A DNA stretch of 64,000 bases, taken from positions 132,346,621 to 132,410,620 of the forward strand of contig NC_133931.1 in assembly GCF_031877795.1 (NCBI RefSeq), read 5' to 3'. The translations under genes were made by a program, and so were the position numbers. Every line of letters begins with the position of its first letter. Position 1 is the first letter of the stretch. The stretch is from Strix aluco (taxonomy: Eukaryota > Chordata > Aves > Strigiformes > Strigidae). Below the pieces are notes generated by a model. That model was not told the DNA's origin and did not search any database. It worked only from the letters and a program-made list of their open reading frames with translations. Positions 1 to 18,230 of this stretch are shown here, one piece after another.

Positions 1-6331
<6,331 letters not shown>

Positions 6332-6784
6332 ACCAAGGTGGAGCAGGCCTCTGCCCTGAAACAAGGATTGAGGAGATAATAGTTCAGATACATCTGCATG
6401 AGGTGGCAACCTTTCAGAACAACACGGAATACTTAGCAGCATTCGAAAAAATATCTCAACGCTGTTCTTGGCAGGGACAGAATTCATATTCAGCATTTTT
6501 CGTGAGAAAGCAGTAATGCCTGCAGAATCCATATATCATTAAGCGTTTTAAGTGGAGACTATGCATTTCATAGTATGTTTGACCAGATTAGTACTGTGTC
6601 CTGTGTTCTGTTTCAAATTCTACAGTATAAATAAGCTCTATATATATAAAAAAAAAAAAAAGTTGCCTGTCTGAATAGAAAATGTCTTGCTGTGTTGTGT
6701 CCTATGGAAAATACTGTACTTCAGGATTATGTTTACAATTGATCCAGGTGTTTATGTTTCTAACTTCTGTAATACACACAATGC

Positions 6785-6812
6785 AAAAAAAAAAAAAAAA
6801 AAAAAAAAAAAA
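6785..6812 (+). repeat. A28 homopolymer in 3' UTR
   Basis: Twenty-eight consecutive adenines, with a shorter A-run near 6649-6661. There is no AATAAA just upstream, so this is probably a slippage-prone tract and not a poly(A) site. It would prime oligo-dT internally in cDNA libraries. Confidence 0.85.
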
Positions 6813-7215
6813 GACCACAACAGTTGCACAGTGCCCACCCTAAGGCCTAGCTTCAGGTACTTCTCTCGAAGTGTAAACTCAGGTAACTTGGAATGTATAT
6901 CATATTGGAATATAAAATATTTTACAGCTACAAAGCTAAAGAGGGAACATCACTCTTTTGCCTTTCCTTATTTTATGCATTAATATTTCCTCATTACATT
7001 CCACTTTCTTGGAATAAGTGCATTCAGATCCAGGTGAACAATGACCCTGGACATGGGTGAACATGAGGAGAACCAGCAAATCTGTGATGTATATCACTTT
7101 GTCATGTGCTTACAAGTAAAACAACTGTTGCATTTACTGTCATTTCAATATATGTAAAAATGTGGCATTTAAAGGTTTCAGGTGTTGCTCAGTTAATGAC
7201 TGTTAAACTGTTGCA

Positions 7216-7221
7216 AATAAA
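7216..7221 (+). terminator. GLCCI1: Proximal AATAAA poly(A) signal candidate
   Basis: Canonical AATAAA about 885 nt after the GLCCI1 stop. GT-rich sequence (tgttgtgtgtgag) follows at roughly 40 nt, as expected of a downstream element. It would give a short 3' UTR isoform. Confidence 0.5.
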
Positions 7222-8858
7222 GTGTTCAGTACTAGGCTGTACATGAGAAACATTCCACGTTGTGTGTGAGAGGATTTTGAAAGACAAGAATGTTTTTGTT
7301 CAAGGACAGAAATTCTTTCAGGTTTCACAGGGGGGTGATGGGGATTTCCTCTCATGTTTTTGTTGGCAGTTAAGGATGTGAAATGCTACTGTTACCGTCT
7401 AAAAGTCAAATTAATGTTTAGTTTCTCTTTTGGAAATGTTCATTCATTTGCTGGTTGGAAATAGGTTTTCAGATTTTGTCAAGCAGTGTTAGATGAGCTG
7501 CATTTTATTTATGTAGTGAGTAATTGTGTTTGGATAAAAGTCCAGAAGTAGCAAGTGGGTGTTCTAAGAGGGGTGGGGAAAACAGTAGTTTTAAGTTCTT
7601 GTTACTTAATCAAAGCTTCTTCCATAACTTTCAGTTACTTAAGTTGTGTGTGTTAAAAGTGTGTTTTTTCCCCCCTCCTTAAGCGTGAATAATAAAAGAA
7701 AAATCCTTGTAAAATAATCCTGGTTTTGCAGGCTGGACACTTTCTCAAAATAGTACATGGCAAGAATGGGTTAGTGGTGCTCTTCTGTTGTACTGGAACA
7801 AGAGGAGCATTGCTTTCAGAGATAATTTCCTGTGATACAAAGAGGACCCCAAAGGCAAAATAAACTTGATGTTCTTGCTCCATTGCTTTCAGCTCAGTGG
7901 AACTACATTTATGCTGTCTGCTCCTAAGAGAATAAGGTTCACCTTTTCCAGGAATTGAAGAGATTAGTAGCCTGCAGCTACTGAGCATTTAAACTTGCTC
8001 CATTATGGTTTTTTCCTCTTTTGAAGATGAGATTGGAGGGGGGTGAGAGTGAGCCACCAATAACTACTCACTAAATATATGCTTTCTTTAGAGATAAAAC
8101 ACCGTTTTCTTTTTCTTACTGAGTTTTTGTTAATACTATCTTCCAAGGTGGAATTTGCAGCCTATAAAACACTTGCTGTTTTTTGACTCCCCTTGCAGAA
8201 AATAGAGGAGAGGTCTGTCTCTAACCATTTTCATGTGAAAAACCTTCTTGAAACACAACAGCCATCTTTAACCCTACTAATCTCAGGCCTAGGTGAAAAC
8301 ACTATATATTTTGTAGACCGAAGATAAAGGGGAGAAAATACTCGTAAGTATCGATTCCTTTTAATACTTTTCTTTCTAGATTAACATTGTGCAGTATCAT
8401 GACCTTTTTATGCTCTGGTTATGTCCAGATAAGAAATTGTAGTCTGTTATTGGTGTTAGGTTCCCAGGGGATATGATGAGTGGTTTTTAGATCAGTGATG
8501 AAGTCTGTACAATATTGGCAATGCCGTTATGTGTTCTTTTTATTTTTTCCATGAGAAACTAAATATTAATTAAATTGCACATTTGTTCTTAGCAGATTTG
8601 AAGGTTTTGAACCAAATGTGTTAAAGCTAATGCTTTGCCATGTAAATTTCCCAGCAGTTGTTTATCTCAATTGTATTCTACATCCAGCTGTAGAAATTCT
8701 GTCAAATATTGTTTAAAGTTTTGTACATAGATGTACTGTTATTTCTAGCCACTGTGCTGAACAGTATTCCAGTTATCACACAATATTGCTTTACACAAGG
8801 AAATGTGTGGCTTTTGTTTTGTATTTTTTTCGGTATAGAAGTTCCTGTGTCTTATTTA

Positions 8859-8864
8859 AATAAA
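8859..8864 (+). terminator. GLCCI1: Distal AATAAA poly(A) signal candidate
   Basis: Canonical AATAAA within ttaaataaaaatta. It is preceded by a T-rich stretch, and a genomic A-run at 8875-8887 marks the likely cleavage zone. A GT-rich stretch (gtggtgggg) lies just after. This is the best candidate for the end of the long GLCCI1 transcript. Confidence 0.6.
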
Positions 8865-8885
8865 AATTATAGTTAAAAAAAAAAA

Positions 8886-10899
8886 AAGTGGTGGGGACGA
8901 CACACAAAAGCAGTGGTTCATTTATTTGTTTTGGAACTGTGTATGAAACACCACAGAATAAGATTAAAGTTTAATATTGTTCCAAATTTACATCTAGAAT
9001 AATGTCAACCATGTATCTTTATGACTAGTGTGCTGTGTCTTCTAGAACAAGATAATCTCTTATCTATTGATTTTTTGCATAACACTCTTCTGAGATGGGG
9101 GAAAAAATCTAAAAATAGCTGAGTGCTTGAATGTGCTTAAAAATAGCATATTTTATTCATATAATGAGGTTTTTCTTCAGAGCATACAAAAAAATATCAG
9201 TTAAGTGTTATTGGAAACTGTGTATCTGCTGCTGTGTTTGTGGTATGGCTAATTTCAAGTTATCTGTTGAAAATTATGAAAGCCATTAGATGTTTCACTA
9301 TGTGAAACTAAACTAAACCCCTAAAGGATGTGGTATAAATCTACTGACAGTCTTGGTTTCATGTTGTTTTGTATGAGTCAAATGATTGTCATTTGACTTG
9401 CAGAATAATTCTTTCCAGATGGGGGGTGAGGGGGAGGGAGGAAGAAAGAAGAATAATACTTAAATACATGTAAATCCTCCAAAGTCAGTGTTTACTGAAG
9501 AGCACTATGGCAATAACCATCAAGAATGGTTTCATGCTTGTTATCAGTAAGTGGAAATGTAAGTTTTCAGCATCTGAAAGAGTACAAGGTTTCAATGTGA
9601 CTATGTTAAAACATTAACTGAAAGTTAACTAAAAGTGCTGGAAGTCTGGAGCCTCAAAGGGTATAGTATCCCACCCTGCTATGAAAGTGCTTGCTGTCCT
9701 TCAGTCAGAAACAGTTTGGTATTCAGCCATTTCATCACCAGCTTGTAGGGCTTGCTAGGAAAAGCTTCGTGACCATCTTGTCCTCTAAATGGATTTGGCT
9801 GCAGCAGTTTTGGGCTGTCCTTGGGTGGGAGGGCATTCTCTTCTCAAGAATTACTTCGACAAAAGCATGTAGCTCACCCTGAAAAGATGTGATGCAGCTT
9901 GTACCACAGGTAGCTTTTTCACCATCCCTGTGAACCTAGGCCTCGCCTAGTTAGTTACAGTTGTGGTGATGTGCCACTTCCACATAGGCCACACTTTGAA
10001 GTTTTGTGCTTGGTGTAATTCACTGTATTATGTCCTCCTCAAAGCCAAGACAAGCAGTCTGAAAAGTGCTGAGAGTAGAGAGCTAATGAAATAATTTTGC
10101 CTTGTTTCCCTACTTTGTGACTAAAAGATCTTCCTTGACTTAAATGTTACATTTTCTAGTAATTCATGGCTCTGGAAGTGGAGTCTTCAGAGACTGGAGG
10201 ACGGTGTAAGGGGAGCCCTTGGCTACATATGCTGGGGGTAGGGGGCAACCGATAGTGACCTGCTTTTTTTAGAAAGTGGGGTGCTGTCAGGGAAATGATT
10301 TATGGCTTCCTGACAAATCAGCTCTTGGGAAGGGCCAGATATTGGCCCAAGGGTAGAATCTTGATATCTTCACAGTATTTAAACGTAAGCCTGGAGTAGT
10401 ACAAAATAAACACAAGAAATTGCATGGATTAGTAATGTTGACTGACGTTGCAGTTGCAAGCAAAGACCACCGAGGCTTAGCAAACTAGCTCCTGGCCTTA
10501 CTCCATGGTAATGTATTGATACCTTCATCTGTTAGTTGAGGTAGGTACAGTCCAGGCAGCTTGAAAATGGTAGATGACTAGTAGAAGTGTAGATCACTTA
10601 CTGTTGTAAACAGCCTGGCTTGCTTTGCAAAACATAGCCATGCAAACAGAAATTTGAAGCTACACAACTGGGAGGAAATAACCATAGTTCCTGCAATGTG
10701 TTTCCAGAACCTAAATGTAAGGAAAAAGTGTGCGAAAGCTGGGAAAGAACATCCGTTACTGGGATGTACGCGTACAGCCATTCATAGTTGATGCTCGGCT
10801 AAAGGAAGTTGTTTGATCAAAGATTGTCATACAGTGAAAATATGTATATCTTGTCTCTGCATCAGTGTAATGGGTCCTGGAAAAATACCTAGTTCAGGA
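8886..10899. other. Intergenic, no gene seen
   Basis: AT-rich intergenic sequence after GLCCI1. The only marked local feature is a purine-rich, G-run segment at about 9420-9452. I see no exon, RNA gene or recognisable transposon. Confidence 0.6.
9420..9452 (+). repeat. Purine-rich G-run tract
   Basis: Nearly pure purine run (gggggg, ggggg, ggg, then GA repeats) interrupted by one T. It has only three runs of at least three G plus one GG, so it falls short of a canonical quadruplex motif. It could still form unusual DNA structure. Confidence 0.6.
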
Positions 10900-11260
10900 G
10901 AGACTGTAAAAGGCTGGAGAAGGCTCAGAGAAGAGCTATAGGAATGAGTGAGGTACTGGAAAAAATGGCAAGGTTTTGTAGGAGCTGAACATGTTTAACT
11001 TATTGGTTGAGGAGTGACTTAATTCCAGTTAGTAAATACCTACATATGAAATACTTAGTAACGAGCTACGAACTACTTACATTTAACAGACATGGAATAC
11101 TAAAGCAGTAAGAAGATGAAGCTAGCTGAATTCACACTAGAAGTGTGGATTTATTTTAGCACTAAGGGTAATTGGGTAATGGGCGAACTTGCAAAGGTGA
11201 ATTTTTTCAAGTACTGATGTTTAAAAAGAGATGACTTTACAAAGGATATGCTCATAGAAG
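10900..11260 (+). mobile_element. Old CR1/L3-like LINE 3' remnant, + orientation
   Basis: The left part (ggctggagaaggctcagaga, near 10911) matches the CR1 segment that encodes the conserved LEKAQRR-type C-terminal motif. The right part carries the typical order of an old amniote CR1 3' end: gaattcacactagaagtgtg, then 'actaagggtaattgg', then ggatatgctcatag. It is heavily diverged, with no open frame. Orientation is opposite to the other CR1 copies here, and the 3' end type differs from the younger bird copies, so it is an older insertion. Confidence 0.65.
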
Positions 11261-13639
11261 ATGGTTTTATAAGCCTTACTAACTCATGATTATTCGGGGC
11301 TTTTTACATTTCAGTTGATTTTAAAGAGGTAGGGCTTTTTAACTACTGTAAGCATTCTTGCCTCAATAAAAAAGTAGCGTGCTCCAATACTTTTAACTAT
11401 GGAATTAACACTTTTTTTTAAACTGTCTGGAATAGCTCTTTGAAGATAATTCCTGGCTTCTGAAAACTTTTGGTTTGTGTCACACATTCATGAAGTCTCC
11501 AGTAAAGCAGAGGTGGTTAAGTAGCTTTATAGTTGTTTTGACCTCCTCAATAGCACCATAATTGTGGAGAGATGGCAAGAAACTGGAGAGTAGGTGGTGT
11601 GTTTTTGGAGTGCAACAGGTCACAGAATGTGTCACTCAAGTGGAGCTGATAGGAAAACACTGAACGAGCAGGTAGTGTTTTCTCAGTAAAGACCACGTTG
11701 GAAGTGAGTGAACATGCAAGTTAAACTGCTAATTCAATTGACAACAACAAAGATGACCCCTTTTTTAAGAACAACTTGAAATTTTATCTTGGGTTGTAAC
11801 AAGTTCTGATGTTAAATTGGCTGCCTTGAGCTGTAGCCTGGAAGCTCAGATGCAGAGGAGCTGGAAGCTTGGGAGAAGAGGAAGTTGTGTAATTTTTTTT
11901 TTCCCCTTGAATTAGAAACTGAGTATGTTAACGAAGCACGATTAGGCTAATAACTGTGCATGTAGACAAATAAATTCCAGGGGTGTGCGTGTGCGTAATT
12001 TTTTTGTGTGTGTATGTGCATACTGAAGTGTGAAGTTAAACTTTGCAGTGATTTGCACAACTGTTGGTTGAGAAACAGAGTTTGCTCAGGGCAATGTATG
12101 TTTAGTAATACCCATGGCAATCTATTTCTTGTACCCTTGTTTTATTTTTGCTTCTCCAAATAAGCTGTAAGTAAATAGCAGTATCTAAATCCAGACTGCT
12201 AGGCATAACAGTCATGTTAACTAATTCTGGGTGTCTAACTGCTTACTGCAAGAGGAGATGAGATCTGAGAACTCTTGAGATTTTTGTGGAAGGAGGTTCT
12301 TTCTCCGAGGAGGAGAAAGCTAAAAGAAACTAGACTCCCTGTTAAGGTTTGGTGCCAAAAGGCTGGGTGATGTAATTACTCCTTACTGATTTCTACCTGG
12401 GTAAGATTTTCTAGTCCTGCCCTATCTCTGTGATGCAGGGGTTTCTTAGGAAGTAACAGTCTCCCTTTCCATAAGATTGGTAGTATCTTTGGGCTTGTTA
12501 TGTAGGGAAGGAAAACTCATTCTTGTGAAAAGTTAAAAAAGTAATGGTGTTGCCTTTGGAAACTAAATATTGTTTTTAGTAAATAAGGGGAAAAAAACAA
12601 AAAAAGCTTGACTCTGCTTTTGTAATTCCTTTGGATTCTAATTCATTGTAGCTCCTAAGAATGCTGAAAAACATTCAGCATTTCGGTGTCAGTCACTGAA
12701 AAAAAAAAAAAGTTTCAGGTGTAGCCTTACATCTCTGTGACAGTACAGAGATGGTACCATACTACAGGCTTTCACTGCATGGTTTTATTTTGGATGGGGC
12801 ATGTGCATGTATATTAGGGATTGCCACCTTATTCAGGGGCTCTTGTTCATGAAATGAAGTTGGGTACAATGGTGGATGTGTTTTCTGTTCTAGTGAAGAA
12901 TGCCAGGGAGACAGTTTAGACATTTCTGAGTTCAATACCTAAGAAACCAGCTTCCCTCTAGGGAGGGCTTTCTGTTTTGACCCTCTTCTGGAGGGGAATA
13001 CTAAACCCTTGGGAGTGGGGTGGCAGTGAAGAATGGTGGTAGTAGGTCTTTCACTTTCTAAGTAATGGAAAAGCAAAGGCATCCTAGGCCCTACCTGTAC
13101 CTGATTTGGAGGGTAACCTTGTATGTGCGTATTTGTATGTACAGGAATTTCTTTGGGTTAGGAAGACAGTGGATGCCTTAATACTCCAAAGAAGCATTAG
13201 CCTGGATAAGTGTTTTTCGTTCTCCAAATCAGGTCAGCTATAGATTGCAATCTGTCTCTGTGGTGGCGTCCTAACTGAAAGGCTGTTGAATGCAGCACTG
13301 TAGTATGATTTGGGTTTGTATCCAGTAAGTGAGAAAAAGTACCTACTAGATTAGACAACAAACTAGACACTCAGGAAAAAAAAAAACTTGTTTGGGAATC
13401 CTGTGAATACTTCAGTGTGGGGCATCCCAGCAGCCTGGGGTCTTTGGTACTTGTGTAGTTGTCCTGTGGTGCTTGTAGAAATGCACTGAGGGAAACTAAA
13501 TGTCTAAATATTTATGTGCCTTTAGGACTAGGGACTCTTGAATAGAATTGTAAGAGTATTCTGGATGTAGAAAGTCAATTTGTGGATATAACCTTTTTGA
13601 TCAAAAATGTCATGATTGTCATAAATGTCATTTGGAGCA
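11261..13639. other. Intergenic, no gene seen
   Basis: AT-rich intergenic sequence. It contains a TG/CG-rich patch at about 11981-12020, a short inverted repeat at 12660-12682 and an A-run near 12699. No coding or RNA gene is recognised. Confidence 0.55.
12660..12682. repeat. Small inverted repeat, 9-bp stem
   Basis: Arms AATGCTGAA (12660-12668) and TTCAGCATT (12674-12682) pair perfectly around a 5-nt loop. It is too short on its own for a microRNA precursor. Confidence 0.7.
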
Positions 13640-13925
13640 GGTTTCTCAGGCAGTATCGAGTTGAGTTTGGAGTATCTCCAGGAACAGGGACTCCATGACC
13701 TTTCTGGGCAGCCTGTTCCAGTGTTTGACCACACTCACAGTAAAAAAAGTAATTTGGTACGTTTAGATGGAATTTCCTGTATTTCAGTTTGTGCCCATTG
13801 TCTCTGGGCACCACTGGGAGAAGTCTGGCTCCATCTTTTTTGACACCAATCCGCCTCCTCCCATTTCAGGTATAGATCTGCATGGATAAGATTCCCCTCT
13901 GAGCCTTCTACAGTGCTGGATAGAG
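13640..13925 (-). mobile_element. CR1 LINE 3' segment, - orientation
   Basis: On the - strand this reads like the CR1 3' region: ggctcagaggggaatcttat near 13895, then, further 3', a diverged 'cagcctgttccagtgtttgaccac' equivalent. Stops and indels are frequent. The bird-type terminal repeat is absent, so the 3' tip has been lost. It abuts CR1 endonuclease-derived sequence at its 5' side. Confidence 0.75.
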
Positions 13926-14940
13926 AGGAAGGAGCAGGTAATCTTTGACTTTGGAGCAGTTAATCCTTGAAAATCAACCAGCTGTCCTGGACTCTTTTCC
14001 AGGTTTGTATTCCATGGGGTTCTTCCAAGCAGGTCTCTAAAGGGGGCAAAGTCCACTCTCCTAAAGTCAACAGCTGTGATCCTGCTTTTTGCTTTTTTTT
14101 CCCCCCTTCCTCTCAGGATACTACACTTTACTGTCTTGTGGTAACTTCAGCCAAAGCTGTCCCCAACCTTCATGTTCCTGACCAGTTGTTCTTTGTTTGT
14201 AGCTATGAGATCTAGCTGAGCATCTTCCCTCACCAGCTCCTTGACTTGGCTGTCTCGAAGTTTTCAGGGTACTAGAGAAACCTCCTGGATTGCTGGTCTT
14301 TTGCTGTATTGTCCCTCCAGCAGATCTCAGGATGGTTGAAGGCCCCCAGGGAACAGGGCCTGTGGATGTGAGGCTTCTTCCAGTTTTCTGAAGGCCTCAT
14401 CTACTCCTTTGTGATCAGGTGGTCTTGTAGCAGACACTCACCACAGTGTCACCCATGTTGGTCTGCCCTCTAATCCTGACCCCTGAGCGCCCAGTTAGGT
14501 CACCACTCATCCCCTTGGGGGATCCACACCTTCCCACATAAAGGGCAGCTTCCCCTCCCCACCATCCTGTCCAGTCCTAACTAAAGAGCCCATATGCAGC
14601 AGCCATGGCAGTGCTCCAGTTGTGTAAGCTGTCCCACCACAACTCTGATCGCAGTGAGATGGTAGCCCTGCAACTGAATGCAGGCTTCTAATTCCTCACG
14701 TTTGCTCCCCAGGCTGTGTGTGTTAGCCTACAGCCTCTTCAGGGAGCTACCCTGATCTCCCAGAAGTGCTAGGAGAGCTCCCCACAGTGCTGTTGTCTCA
14801 GCACTCTGCTTATTTATTTGTCATCTCTGAGGTGTATCTTGACAACATCATCCTGCACCTTTTGTTTGCCAAACCTGGACCACCACTTATTCACTTGACC
14901 AGACTGGCCTCAGCAGTGTCTCTGTAACATCCCGGACCCA
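13926..14940 (-). mobile_element. Decayed CR1 ORF2 endonuclease region
   Basis: On the - strand, broken frames give peptides typical of the CR1 apurinic-like endonuclease: a HSLGSKREELE-like block and LQGYHLTAIR near 14650-14700, then GAFNHPEICW near 14330-14345 (the family has GDFNHPD/EICW), then FRDLLGRTPW near 14010-14035. The catalytic-block Asp of GDFNHP is Ala here, and frames are interrupted, so it is dead. The 5' boundary is uncertain; CR1-like character fades above about 14940. Confidence 0.72.
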
Positions 14941-17785
14941 AGTCTCCAGCAAGTTGCAAATCTCCCTGGATGGTGGGTCAGGGAGTTGCCCACTGCTGTC
15001 GGTTGCTGCTGCCTCCTAGGACCGCTGCACGGCCCAGGTGTGGCAGGTGCAGGGGCTTCATGGGACATGGCTCGCGGGGCACTGGCTCTGTTCTGCAGAT
15101 GCAGATCTGCAGGTGGAGCAGGAGCCGTCCTCCTGGTGTCAGAAAGTCACCAGCTCCCAGCCTTCACCATGGTGGAAGTCTCCATTTCCCAATCTGGTAA
15201 GTACAGGCTCTGCCTGCCCCTCCTGTGTGGGAGTCTCCTTTCCACCATCTGGTTACGGGGAGAGGTTTCTTCTTTCTTGTTGCAAACCGAGAGGATGTGA
15301 CCTGATCTCCTGCAGCCTTCAGGACTTCAGACAGGCACCATCATGGTGTTGTTTTGGGCTCCGGCAGTAAGCTGGGGACAGGAACCATCATGAGTCTGTG
15401 AGTCTCAGTAAGACTGGCCCCAAGCTGCTTGACGCTGTTGTGGTTCAGGTGTTGGGTTTTTTTTCATATGCCCTGGTGCAGAAACCTAAGCACCTTGATA
15501 GAGATTTTACTGATGCTGATGGTGTGTATATTGGATTAAGTCTTCCCTGTGGAAAGGCACTTGCTTCACTTTGGCAGTCCTCCCTGTGGAAAGGAACTTA
15601 TTTTGTTTTGGCGATGCTATGCAACAGGAGGACTTATTTTGGGGCCTTAAAAGCATTTTCCTGTATCTTAAAACACTTCCCTTTCTTCACTGGGATAACA
15701 ACCATCAAATAAAACAACATTACGTACCTCAACCTCAATTAAGCCCTCCGTTAGATACTTCATATGTTTATGGGGAATGGAGAGGGAACCCAAAGCACTT
15801 ACAGACAAGCTGTACTGTTCATTAAAAACCACCCTAGGACAGACAGTTCAATCTGCTCCTGCAAATCTCAAGTAGGAAAATGACCCATTATGGATTTTTA
15901 GTGTTTTCCGATTGCATTTAATGTTTGCTAACAGGATGGGCCATTAAAATGGGTGGGGGCAAGGGGGAGGCCTTGAAGCAGTGTCAGTGCAGCCTTTCTT
16001 CCTGAATGCCTGTTTGCTTTTTAATCTTGTTTCCCTTTATACTTTGTTTTGGCAACATTCCCATGGATTAAACTGTGAGTGGCAAGATGGACCTGCACGC
16101 TCTGAGGTCTAGCCAGCCTTTGAAGCACGGCAATAATAACTAATGAACATGGCAAAAGCTGGTGAAACCAAGAGCTCTCCTGCCTCCAAGGAGATTCAGA
16201 TCACTTTCCTTAAAAATGAAAGCAAAAGCTGCGAAGTGCTCAGTGTGGGAGGGGGAGGAAGGGTTAATGAAAGGAAGATTTTGTTCAGCCAAGGCTTTTT
16301 GTAATTATTCCCCAACATGAAGAGCAGTAACAGCTGCGTATGTCTTGCAGGTAAGCTTGGTTGTGGTTTGGTGACAAGTAAAGGTGACCACAGGCCCTGC
16401 CCAAGGGCTCTGGTAGTGCTGTTGCTGCTGCTGACACCTCCCCACTGTGCAGGCTTGCATGTCTGTGTGACCACTGCTGCCTCAAAAATTAATTTTTTTT
16501 CTTTCCTTGTTTTTTTTTGGCCAAGTTTTCAGTCAGATCAGTGCCATTACAGGCTCTTCATTCAGCTGGAAAAGGCCTGCTAGGATGTTGTGGGGTGGTG
16601 GGCCACATTTAGACGGGTTTGGGATACTCACAGACCTGAGCTCTGGGCAGGCTTCTGTGACTTAAAAGCAAGGGCTGGCATTTTGGGGAGAAAGCCTTGA
16701 ATTGCTCATGTGCCTTTGGCTCCTTTGCAGCCCTGGTCACTGTCACCAAATCCAGGGTCAACCTTGCAGAAAGGTCAGATCAGCCCAAGACCCAGCTGAA
16801 CCATAGATCAGAAAAATCCCTCCAGGGCTTGTCTCATTCTTCAGAATCTCTGTTGTCCTCTAAAAATCAAATCAAACTGTGACCTGCCCTGCCACAGTGA
16901 GGGTTGGTCTCTGTTGTCAGACTTTGGTGTCTGAAGCTCTGGTACTCAAGTTCAAAGCAGAGATGATCATGGGAGACCACACAGACTGCCTAAACAGTCC
17001 AGGAAAACATGCAGCTGTAACAGCAAAGCATTTACTTCAGTGGCCCATGATTTTAATTTCTGTATTTTATGTGTCAAGGGTTTATTCTGATGATTGCACT
17101 TGGAATAATAGTAGGGGTTTGGTTTTTTCCTTGTTGGATCCTGCTCCTGTTACATTCAGCATGCTTGTTTCCTGCAGCCAGCTGTTATCCACCCACCTAG
17201 ATGGAGACAAGGTGGATGATTTAATTGTGTAGCAGTTTTAAATTATTTTTTTTTTCCTCTCTCCAGCCTGTTGATGAAGCAAGCATATGGCTTCCAGCAC
17301 CTGTCCCGGGGCCTTTCCTACTGCCATAATAGCTGTGGAAGTCCAAAATAAAAGAAACACCCTACAGAGTAGGTTTCTGGGCTAGATGAAAGACTTTTGT
17401 TTAAAGAGAAGACTGGCTGTAACTTTGTTAACAGCTTAGGAAGGTCTGCAGTCACTTCTAAAATCCCTTATCTACTTTTTTCTCTTTTTTTTTTTTTTTT
17501 GTAGTAGTCATTACTCCATAAAGATTCCACAGCAACTAGTGTAAATAGCTGGCAGGTAGAATAAGCCAGACCTTCACCTCCAAGCTACAGCACGTTTCTC
17601 TCTTCAATTTAAATTTTTTAATTTTTTGAAAGCAGCCAAAACATCACACCCTTCCACTATGGATTAATTACAAGGTTGGGCACATCAAGCTTTCACTATG
17701 GTAGAACAGAGCTAAAAGTTGATGCAGTTGATGGAGTTGTACACTGTTCCCTGGCAAATGGCAGCCTCCTCACTTCGTCACACAC
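14941..17785. other. Intergenic, GC-richer, no gene assigned
   Basis: Less AT-rich than its surroundings. The first few hundred bases may be a further decayed 5' part of the neighbouring CR1, which I cannot prove. It includes an imperfect 37-bp tandem duplication, a G-rich patch at 15938-15967 and T-runs near 17244 and 17487. Several short open frames exist on both strands, but none matches a protein I recognise. Confidence 0.5.
15541..15614 (+). repeat. Imperfect 37-bp direct tandem duplication
   Basis: Copy 1 spans 15541-15577 and copy 2 spans 15578-15614. Both contain tccctgtggaaagg followed by an 'acttnnttt' segment and end in ttttggc or tttggc. Copies differ at about nine positions, so the duplication is not recent. 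Confidence 0.8.
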
Positions 17786-18230
17786 TCACAGAATGGTTTG
17801 GATTGGAAGGGACCTTTAAAGGTCTTCTAGTCCAACTGCCTGTGATGGACATCTTTCACTAAATCAGGTTGTTCAAAGCCCCATCTGACCTGACCTTGAA
17901 CACTTCCAAGGGTTGGGCATCTGCACCTTCCTGGTCCAGTGTCTCACCACCCTCGCTGTAAAAAATTTCTTCCTTATATCCGATCTAAACCTTACCCTCT
18001 TTCAGTTCAAATCTGTTGCCCCTTGTCCTCAGGCCCTGGTAAAAAGTCTCTCTCAGTCTTTCTTACAAACCTCCTTTATATACTGAAAAGCCACAGTAAA
18101 ATCTCCCTGGAGCTTTCTCTTCTCCAGGCTGAACAACCCCAACTCTCTCATCCTTTTTTCATAGGGGAGGTGCTCCAGCCCTCTGACCAGTTCTGTGGCC
18201 CTTCTCTGGACCCACTCCAGCTGGTCTAAC
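17786..18230 (-). mobile_element. CR1 LINE 3' fragment, - orientation
   Basis: On the + strand it starts with the CR1 3' end in reverse (actcacagaatgg, then ggaagggacctttaaaggtc) and continues through the usual landmarks (aaaaatttcttccttatat, ttctccaggctgaacaa) to the reverse complement of the segment encoding [11 protein letters not shown]. On the - strand a short frame still reads [20 protein letters not shown], the conserved C-terminal tail of CR1 ORF2. It is 5'-truncated, as is normal for CR1. Confidence 0.93.

Larger units (their letters stand above)
6332..8885 (+). other. GLCCI1: GLCCI1 3' UTR (probable extent)
   Basis: The sequence after the stop is AT-rich, contains no exon-like splice pairs, and runs to a canonical AATAAA at 8859-8864 followed by an A-run at 8875-8887. 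An earlier AATAAA lies at 7216-7221, so a short and a long 3' UTR are both possible. A perfect Pumilio-type element, TGTACATA, is at 8722-8729. Two adenine tracts lie in the first 500 nt. The extent is inferred from signals only. A 2.5-kb 3' UTR fits the long GLCCI1 3' UTR known in mammals. Confidence 0.6.

Noticed and set aside
6785-6812. A28 as a GLCCI1 cleavage site or retroposon tail
   Set aside because: No AATAAA within 10-35 nt upstream and no element body or target-site duplication around it. It is most likely a simple homopolymer.
12660-12682. MicroRNA precursor at the 9-bp inverted repeat
   Set aside because: The stem is far shorter than the roughly 30 bp needed, and the flanks do not extend the pairing.
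15938-15967. G-quadruplex at the G-rich patch
   Set aside because: Four G-runs are present, but the first loop is 10 nt, outside the usual 7-nt limit. It is weak compared with the motif at 44274.
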